Assembly (NCBI RefSeq): GCF_006265175.1
Contig: NZ_VDCQ01000067.1
Location: forward strand, 1 to 55,343
Direction: 5' to 3'
Source of the DNA: Paenibacillus hemerocallicola
Lineage (GTDB): Bacteria; Bacillota; Bacilli; Paenibacillales; NBRC-103111
DNA length: 55,343 bases
The stretch's first letter is position 1. The number at the start of each line of letters is the position of its first letter. The translations under genes were made by a program, and so were the position numbers. Under the pieces are notes generated by a model, which searched no databases, had not been told where the DNA came from, and was given only the letters and a program-made list of their open reading frames with translations. Shown piece by piece: positions 49,441-55,343 of the stretch.

Positions 49441-50739
49441 TTATTTGTTCGTCTGCAGCGCCTTGGCGGCGGCGATGTCCTGTTTGATCGCGTCCTCCGC
49501 CTTGCGCAGCACCGTATTGATATCCTCGTTCGTTTTCATCATGTCGACGAATGCGGCGCGCATTTTCGAGGAGCCGTCTACGAAAGTCAGTCCGTTCGCG
49601 CGCGCGGGAGGCGGCGGGGCGTACTTGTTCGCGTAGACCGCCTGCACGTTTTTCCCTTTCAGCTCGGGCATATTATCGCCGAACGCCTTCTGCACGTCCT
49701 TGCCGACCAACGGCGTGATCAGCCCTTTCTTCGACAGCTGCGTCTGCACTTCGTCGGACAGCAGATGGGCGATGACGGCGGCGGCTTCGTCCTTATGCTT
49801 CGATTGGCCGGTTACGAACAGCGAGTAGAAGTTGGACTGGAGACCTACGCCGGGAGCGTCCTTGAACACCGGCGCGGCCACCACGTCCCAATTCAGATTC
49901 GGATTCGCCTGCGGCCATCCGATTACTTTCTCGGCGACATGGACGGCCAGCGCGTATTGGCCCTTCGGGAAATTGTCCACGTTGCTGACCGGATTGTTCG
50001 GAATATCGTAAAACCGCTTTACATGGGCAACGTATTGTTTCCACGCTTCCGTTGCGACTTCCGGTTTGTCCTCCTTGGCATCGAGAAATCCGAGCGATCT
50101 CGGATTATACTTCAGCAGCAGCCCGGGATCGGCCTGGAAGCCGTTATACTGCACGCCCCCGTCGGTACGGGTCAGCTTCTTGGCCAGCTCATACGTCTCG
50201 TCCCACGTCATGCCGTCGCGCGGATACGGAACGCCGAATTTATCGAACACATCCTTATTATAAAACATCAAGTAGTTGCTTCCCAGAAAAGGAAGTCCGT
50301 TCAGCTTCCCGTCCCCGTAATTGCGAACGACCTGGAGCAGCGCCGGGTCGATCCGGTTCAGATCGAACTTCTGCTTCTGGAGCAGGGCGGTCATATCGTG
50401 CTGCAGACCGTTGCGGATAATCGCGGAAGTAACGTTGGAGCTCGAATCGAGCACAATATCCGGAATTTTGCCCGCGCCGATCAGATCCTGATATTCCGAG
50501 CCTTTGGCGGTATGGATATGCTCGAGCTTGATGTGCGGAAATTTCGCTTTAATAAATTGGCCGATGTCGCTTTCGAAATTTTCCTCCTTGGCGTAGTTCC
50601 CGTTCTGCGCCGTGTAGAACAACAGGGTGACCGGCTCCGTTTGGGCTGCCGCCCCCGGCTCGGCCCCGTTCTTGTTCCCGTTCCCGCATCCGGTCGCCAG
50701 AGCGCCGAGCAGAGCCAATGTCGCAATCCGTTTGATCAA
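49441..50739 (-). CDS. Extracellular solute-binding lipoprotein, family 1
   Basis: A 432-residue sugar-binding lipoprotein. Starting at a TTG eight bases behind AGGAGGAG gives a short leader with a lipobox (LATGC, Cys18); upstream in-frame starts add an untypical Arg/Pro-rich stretch. FDKFGVPYPRDGMTWDE is shared with the proteins at 16593 and 42545. It is divergent from the membrane AraC sensor-regulator at 51056, which probably controls it. A conserved element 112 bases upstream also occurs before the beta-helix gene on the far side of that regulator. Confidence 0.88.
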   Translation of the reverse strand: MIKRIATLALLGALATGCGNGNKNGAEPGAAAQTEPVTLLFYTAQNGNYAKEENFESDIGQFIKAKFPHIKLEHIHTAKGSEYQDLIGAGKIPDIVLDSSSNVTSAIIRNGLQHDMTALLQKQKFDLNRIDPALLQVVRNYGDGKLNGLPFLGSNYLMFYNKDVFDKFGVPYPRDGMTWDETYELAKKLTRTDGGVQYNGFQADPGLLLKYNPRSLGFLDAKEDKPEVATEAWKQYVAHVKRFYDIPNNPVSNVDNFPKGQYALAVHVAEKVIGWPQANPNLNWDVVAAPVFKDAPGVGLQSNFYSLFVTGQSKHKDEAAAVIAHLLSDEVQTQLSKKGLITPLVGKDVQKAFGDNMPELKGKNVQAVYANKYAPPPPARANGLTFVDGSSKMRAAFVDMMKTNEDINTVLRKAEDAIKQDIAAAKALQTNK

Positions 50740-50850
50740 TTCGTTTCTCCTCCTCCATCGTGAAAGTTCCCCCTCTGTCATCCGGTTGAACTTGTCGCCG
50801 CGCGTCGGCGGATGAGCTCCTGTCCGGACGATCGGCGGCGACGGATTCAT

Positions 50851-50894
50851 CATGACACGCCTCCCTCCCTTGCTTCCATTGCGTTGTTGTGACA
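50851..50894 (-). promoter_or_regulatory. Conserved two-part upstream element, copy 1
   Basis: On the minus strand TGTCACAACAACGCAATGGA (50875-50894), 15 bases, CGTGTCATG (50851-50859). The same two parts with the same 15-base gap recur at 55158-55201, before another minus-strand gene. The inner 15 bases differ. It lies between the binding-protein gene and the divergent AraC sensor-regulator gene, so it is probably a binding site for that regulator. Confidence 0.65.
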
Positions 50895-50994
50895 TATCCG
50901 TCGCTTTGGCATCCGATTCTCGTTATCCGTCCGGGAAGGGGCTTGCCTTCCTTCTGCCAGTCACGAGAGCGATACGTTTGTCACGCCGGCGCGG

Positions 50995-51024
50995 TAGACT
51001 TCAATCCGGCCTCGCCTGTATGAT
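50995..51024 (+). promoter_or_regulatory. Candidate promoter of the AraC sensor-regulator
   Basis: -35 TAGACT (50995-51000), 18-bp spacer, -10 TATGAT (51019-51024), 32 bases before the GTG start. Confidence 0.4.
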
Positions 51025-51055
51025 GAGGAAAGAGATCGAATAGGGGGAACGGCTC

Positions 51056-53308
51056 GTGAAGCTGAGACACACACTGCGGATCAAAATGATTATCGGGTTC
51101 GTCATCGTCATCGCACCCCTCGTCAGCTTCTTGTCCTACTTGAATTATTACAGTATGGAGATGATCCGCGCTCAGGCCGCTCAGGCCAAAAACGACCTGC
51201 TGCAGGTTTACTTCGACGGCATCGACAAAAATATCGACAGGGTAAGCGATTTCTTGTACAAGCTCGTGCTGAACGACCCCGATCTGAAGTCGCTCGGCCT
51301 GCATCCGTACGCCAGCCGCGACTACATATTCGCCAAATATTTGCTGATGGGCAAGCTGGGCGTCGAGCTGGAGGAATTCCCCGACGCCGAAAACTTCTTC
51401 GTCTACCGGACGGACCGGGACGAATTTATCGCGACAAGCCAATTTCAGGACAAATTTCTGAACAATTTCGATTTGCCGGCTTTCAAGGAAACGATTCGCG
51501 CAGACCGAACCGACCGGTGGATCATCGTCCGGAGCCGCCAAGAGGCGGCCTTGATCAAGCTCGTCCCGGCCGATGTCAATCTGGTCGCGGGCGCCTGGAT
51601 TCGGCTGGACCGGCTGATCGCACCTCTGCAGTCGGTCGAATCGGTCGAAGGCTCGGAATCGGAGGCGGTAATCTTGTCGCGGGAAGGAGAGGCGCTCACC
51701 CCCTCCAGATTCGCGACGAACGGCTTGACGGCTCCCGAAACGGGCCATACCTATTCGGAGGCGATCGGACCGGATAAGCGGAAATTTCTGGTCATCGCCA
51801 AACAGTCCGAGCTGGCCCCCTTTACGATCGCCGTGTCCATTCCGGAGCAGCAGCTATTCCGCTCGCTCCTCTTCTACCAGAAAGCGATATATCTCATTCC
51901 GCTCGCCGCGGCCCTCATTATCGTGCTGTTCATAGCCGTTCTGCAAAACGTCGTGTACAAGCCGATGAGAACGCTGCTGCGGGGAATGGCCAAGGTCGGG
52001 AAAGGAGACCTGAGCGTCACGCTGCACAGCAGCGACAAAGGGGAGCTCGGCTATGTGTTGAACAGCTTCAACGAAATGGTCGCGAGAATCCGGGAAATCG
52101 ATATATGGGAGACGCAGCGGCCCGTCATTATCGATAAATTTTGGCAGGATTTGCTGAGCGGGCGCCAACTGCTGAACGTGGAACGGCTGGAGACGATGAT
52201 TTCGCTGTTCAAAAAGCCGCTCGCCTCCGACGGCTTCGTCATCCCGATCCTCATCAGCGCCTCCCAATGGAAGCAACATATATCGGCCGAGGACGAGACG
52301 ACGATGGAATACGCGCTGCGCAATGCGGCAGGGGACATTGTGCTGAACGGTCTGTCGGGAGACGTCATTCAAGACCGGAACGGCACGATCTTCGCCCTCG
52401 TTTATCTCGAAGCCGACGCAGCCGGCAAGCTGGAGACGATCCAGGCGCAAATCGACCGCAACTGCGCGAGCTATTTGGACGCCTGCCTGCAATACTTTTG
52501 CAGCTCGCTATGCTGCTACGTAGGCGAACCGTCTCCCCTTCTGAAGCTGAGCGAAACTTATTACGCGCTGCTCGAGCTGGAGCGGCATCATGTTACGGCG
52601 GCCAACACGGTCTATTACCAGAAGGATATGAAGTCGTTCTCGGCGCAATTGCCGTCTCTGTATTGGCTGCCGGACTGGGCGATCCCGTTCAAGTTCGGTA
52701 AATGGGACAGCGTCCGGGAGAAGCTGGAGGAGACGTTCGGACGGCTCGAGCAGGGAGTTCCCCCGGCGAAGGAAGCGATGGAGGGCATCTACTATGGAAC
52801 TTTATACACGTTGTATACGATTTTCCATGAGAACGGAATACCGGTGTACAGCGTCTATCAGGCGGCCGATCTGAATCCTCCGGCTCCACCCTTGAAATCG
52901 GTCCTGCAATTGAAGCGCTGGACGTTTGCGGTTGTTCATAAAGGAATACCTTGCTTCCAGCAAACGGACCAACAGCACGACGGCATCGTCGCGAAAATCA
53001 TGAACTACGTCGCCGCCCATCTCAAGGACGATTTGTCGCGGGAGGAGCTCGCCGAGAAGGTGTACCTGAACCCTTCCTATTTATCCCGACTGTTCAAAAA
53101 AGAAACGGGCCAATCGCTGTCCGACTATATCGGCCAAGTCCGGATGGAGGAAGCCCGGCGCCTGCTGTCGCAAACGAACATGAAAATCGTGCAGGTCGCC
53201 GAAGAGTCCGGATATCGCAACGTGTCCCATTTTACTAAAATGTTTAAACGTATGACGGGCGTTACCCCCCAGGAATACCGCAGCAAATATTTGGGCGATA
53301 TCGGATAG
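51056..53308 (+). CDS. Membrane-bound AraC-family sensor-regulator
   Basis: A 750-residue one-component regulator: TM1 (about 11-32), an extracellular cache-like sensor (about 35-275), TM2 (about 278-302), HAMP (303-350), a long cytoplasmic linker and a C-terminal AraC double HTH (about 645-748; LSREELAEKVYLNPSYLSRL, IVQVAEESGYRNVSHFTKMF, VTPQEYRSKY). It starts with GTG behind AGGGGG. Such proteins in Paenibacillus sit beside sugar-binding-protein genes and activate them directly on sensing a ligand outside. Here it lies between the binding-protein pair and the beta-helix gene, both of which carry the same upstream element. Confidence 0.9.
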   Translation: MKLRHTLRIKMIIGFVIVIAPLVSFLSYLNYYSMEMIRAQAAQAKNDLLQVYFDGIDKNIDRVSDFLYKLVLNDPDLKSLGLHPYASRDYIFAKYLLMGKLGVELEEFPDAENFFVYRTDRDEFIATSQFQDKFLNNFDLPAFKETIRADRTDRWIIVRSRQEAALIKLVPADVNLVAGAWIRLDRLIAPLQSVESVEGSESEAVILSREGEALTPSRFATNGLTAPETGHTYSEAIGPDKRKFLVIAKQSELAPFTIAVSIPEQQLFRSLLFYQKAIYLIPLAAALIIVLFIAVLQNVVYKPMRTLLRGMAKVGKGDLSVTLHSSDKGELGYVLNSFNEMVARIREIDIWETQRPVIIDKFWQDLLSGRQLLNVERLETMISLFKKPLASDGFVIPILISASQWKQHISAEDETTMEYALRNAAGDIVLNGLSGDVIQDRNGTIFALVYLEADAAGKLETIQAQIDRNCASYLDACLQYFCSSLCCYVGEPSPLLKLSETYYALLELERHHVTAANTVYYQKDMKSFSAQLPSLYWLPDWAIPFKFGKWDSVREKLEETFGRLEQGVPPAKEAMEGIYYGTLYTLYTIFHENGIPVYSVYQAADLNPPAPPLKSVLQLKRWTFAVVHKGIPCFQQTDQQHDGIVAKIMNYVAAHLKDDLSREELAEKVYLNPSYLSRLFKKETGQSLSDYIGQVRMEEARRLLSQTNMKIVQVAEESGYRNVSHFTKMFKRMTGVTPQEYRSKYLGDIG

Positions 53309-53311
53309 CCG

Positions 53312-55105
53312 TCACGAAATTTTCACGATCGATAGCGTCGTGGAGCCGGCGCCGGGCTGAATGGTCATCGCCTGCTCGGACCATACCCGGATATCCAGCG
53401 TTTGGTTTTTGTTCAATTGCACGGGCATCGTTCCCTTGGCCAAATACGACCTGCTTCCCTCCGTCACTCCGTCGTCAAGGTAGGCGAACGCCCCCGCGCC
53501 GCCGTCCAGATGGATCGCCAGCCTCGTCCGGTTCGCCTCCGCCGGCTGCGACCATTGCACCTGGGCGGCGACGAGATAAATCCCCGCCGCCTTGGCCGTG
53601 AACGTGCCGGCTGCCGCATCGAATTCCCCCCAGTTGTCCCGGGACTCGGTGCCGTAAGCCACCTTCGTCCATGTCGCGGCCGGTATCGACTGGGTGGTTC
53701 CGCGGTAAGCGCGCACATGGCTCGGTTGTTCGATCGTCAAGCTCTCCCTGAACTTCACGCCGTCTCTCGTGAGCAGCTGCGCGCTGAATTTGGCTTCGCC
53801 GGTTCCCAGATTGTCGAACAGCGTCCCGTCCCCGTAATCCCAATCGACGCAGCCTTGGAACGACACCGACTGCCTGGCGAAGCTGCCCTCGAAGGCGACG
53901 AGCTTTTTCAAATTATGCGGATAATTCGTCACCTCCTCGATCACGACATGGCTCGCATTGCCCACCATGACGAAATAGCTGCACAACGGCTCGCCGTTCA
54001 CCTTGGCCCCGATAGCCAAATACGAATCGCGGAACTTGATGCTTTTGGAGGCAGGCGCGTTCGGACCGCACGAAATCTTGACGAAGGCATCCAGCCGGTG
54101 CGACGAGCCTACCTCGAACCAGCACCTGTGAAAATAAGCGGAATTGTGCGGGGAGCTTAGCACGATCACGATGGGCGCTTCCGCAGAGCTGCCGTCCTTG
54201 ACGAATTGACAGTCCTGCACCCGTATGCCGCCCGCCCCCATTATCGACAAGGCCGTGTCGTTGCCGATCGTATACAATTCCCGCAGCGTGTTCTGCCCGC
54301 TTCCCGCCCCGATATACATCCCTATCTTGTTGTAGAACAGATTGACCGTGTCGAAGCTGTTCACGTCGCTGTATTCGCCCCAGAAGCCGTATTCGAACCG
54401 CTCGATCTGCACGTCGCGGAACTGGATGCCGCCATTGCCGTAATCTTTGACCGCATACGTTCCGGGCCCGTAAGTGCCCCTGCCGATGGAGACGGACATC
54501 GGGTTGTTGAGCGGAGCCGTATTCGTTCCCGCGTAAGCGAGCGTGATCTGCTCCAGGGCGAAGCCTTGTACCATGTCGTTATAAGGGGTGCCGGTCGACA
54601 ATCCCAATTGGAAGCAAGGGCCCGTTCCGGCGTAATTGATCCGCGTACCGCCTTCCGTCTTGCCCGACGGATCGCTCGGACGGCCGGAACGCACTCCTAT
54701 GATGCGAAAACCGCGCTTCATTATCACGATAGTGGAGGATACGATATACTCGCTTTTGGCCAAATACAGCTTCCGGTTGTTCAAGTTGTTATCCTCGATG
54801 TAGCGGACCGCTCTCGTCAGCCTCCCCGTATCGTCGGACTCGGTCTCGAGCCTCGGGAAGTCTTCCTCCAAATCGATCCACAGATGGGTCAGCTTGCGCG
54901 ACAGAACGTCGATCCGCCCGTTCAGCTCCTCGGCGTCGTCCCCGTACACCGACTGCTGAACGGACGCCTCCGAGCCCATCGTGTTCATCAGCGCGCCCGC
55001 GACTACCGCGGCTCCGGTCAAGCCGAAGGCGGCCATCGCCTCGCGGCGGCTCCATCGTTTTCTTATCGGTTCCGGTTTCTTCTCCGCATCCTCGTTCTCC
55101 TTCAT
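53312..55105 (-). CDS. Tat-exported right-handed beta-helix protein with C1q/TNF-like end
   Basis: About 597 residues. A twin-arginine leader (RKRWSRREAMAAFGLTGAA, residues about 15-33) suggests folded export. A short helical stretch precedes a pectate-lyase-like beta-helix (about 75-440, with repeated short strands such as GGIQFRDVQIERFEYGFWG and GGIRVQDCQFVKDGS). The last 130 residues (AATWTKVAYGT to STTLSIVKIS) form a C1q/TNF-like jelly roll. It is probably a polysaccharide-acting or surface-attached protein; no catalytic set is certain. The ATG at 55105 has AGGAGG; the longer reading runs through the conserved upstream element. Confidence 0.85.
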   Translation of the reverse strand: MKENEDAEKKPEPIRKRWSRREAMAAFGLTGAAVVAGALMNTMGSEASVQQSVYGDDAEELNGRIDVLSRKLTHLWIDLEEDFPRLETESDDTGRLTRAVRYIEDNNLNNRKLYLAKSEYIVSSTIVIMKRGFRIIGVRSGRPSDPSGKTEGGTRINYAGTGPCFQLGLSTGTPYNDMVQGFALEQITLAYAGTNTAPLNNPMSVSIGRGTYGPGTYAVKDYGNGGIQFRDVQIERFEYGFWGEYSDVNSFDTVNLFYNKIGMYIGAGSGQNTLRELYTIGNDTALSIMGAGGIRVQDCQFVKDGSSAEAPIVIVLSSPHNSAYFHRCWFEVGSSHRLDAFVKISCGPNAPASKSIKFRDSYLAIGAKVNGEPLCSYFVMVGNASHVVIEEVTNYPHNLKKLVAFEGSFARQSVSFQGCVDWDYGDGTLFDNLGTGEAKFSAQLLTRDGVKFRESLTIEQPSHVRAYRGTTQSIPAATWTKVAYGTESRDNWGEFDAAAGTFTAKAAGIYLVAAQVQWSQPAEANRTRLAIHLDGGAGAFAYLDDGVTEGSRSYLAKGTMPVQLNKNQTLDIRVWSEQAMTIQPGAGSTTLSIVKIS

Positions 55106-55157
55106 AAGCGATTCCTCCTGGATATTCGATTGGCTTACGCCGTTTCCGTATGCCCAG

Positions 55158-55201
55158 CATGACACGATCCCTGTAGGCGAATCCATTGCGTTGTTGTGAC
55201 A
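55158..55201 (-). promoter_or_regulatory. Conserved two-part upstream element, copy 2
   Basis: TGTCACAACAACGCAATGGA (55182-55201) and CGTGTCATG (55158-55166) on the minus strand, 15 bases apart, 53 bases before the beta-helix gene. It is identical in both conserved parts and gap length to copy 1 at 50851-50894. This is unlikely by chance and points to a shared regulator. Confidence 0.65.
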
Positions 55202-55343
55202 TTCCGATCGTTTTCGGGCCTTGTTGCCGCCAGCGGCAGCCCGTGTAACGAAAACGCGGGCAAAGTCACGCGGCCAAACAAAATAACCCCACAAAGTGGG
55301 GCGAGGTTGTTGAGAAAGCGTGCAAAAAGAGGAAGCGATGAAG

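Noticed and set aside
55287-55343. Start of another gene at the right edge
   Set aside because: An ATG at 55338 follows AGAGGAAG and may begin a plus-strand gene, but only two codons are visible. The CCCCAC/GTGGGG hairpin before it is short.

Overview
The window looks like chromosome from a Gram-positive, moderately high-GC member of the Paenibacillaceae (Paenibacillus or Cohnella type). This is inferred from strong AGGAGG-type ribosome binding sites with frequent TTG/GTG starts, a Bacillus-type BirA operator before the biotin operon, many lipoprotein solute-binding proteins, several AraC-type regulators (one with a membrane sensor) and DUF4838 proteins. I see no rRNA, tRNA, phage or CRISPR locus.

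Layout. 1-9.4 kb: glutamate synthase large subunit without its small subunit, a lipoprotein, a HAD phosphatase, three tandem DnaA boxes, and a CidR/CidA/CidB-like locus. 8.4-16.3 kb: sugar metabolism, with a Gfo/Idh/MocA oxidoreductase, a truncated LacI regulator next to two promoters carrying the same LacI-type operator, KDG kinase plus KDPG aldolase behind a promoter overlapped by a palindrome, a Nudix hydrolase, a TIM-barrel glycosidase-like protein and a propeller-like protein. 16.5-22.5 kb: cassette A (solute-binding lipoprotein, DUF4838 protein, AraC regulator). 22.5-27.4 kb: biotin operon bioD-B-F-H-C with a BirA operator and no bioA. 27.9-31 kb: GPP34 protein, a WbsX/GH99-like protein and a divergent AraC regulator. 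31-38.3 kb: hybrid CHASE3 histidine kinase with CheR, a nitroreductase behind a Fur box, a MITE-like element, inositol monophosphatase and a TauE/SafE permease. 38.7-45.7 kb: cassette B (AraC regulator, DUF4838 protein, solute-binding protein, FAD oxidoreductase), paralogous to A. 46-55.3 kb: a globin-coupled chemotaxis-type sensor, two more solute-binding proteins, a membrane AraC sensor-regulator and a Tat-exported beta-helix protein with a C1q-like end.

The dominant theme is sensing and processing of extracellular carbohydrate: four solute-binding lipoproteins, none with permease genes here, and several secreted or glycosidase-like proteins next to AraC or LacI control.

The most striking observation is non-coding. 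Four intergenic blocks (4813-5000, 12310-12497, 27611-27798, 35941-36129) each hold four roughly 25-bp palindromes with almost identical centre-to-centre spacing (about 51, 62 and 51 bp; total 163-164 bp). Three share an AATAGCGGAA/TTCCGCTATT consensus. The fourth keeps the spacing with a different palindrome (AACTG/CAGTT). The spacings are close to 5, 6 and 5 helical turns. I do not recognise this as a described element.
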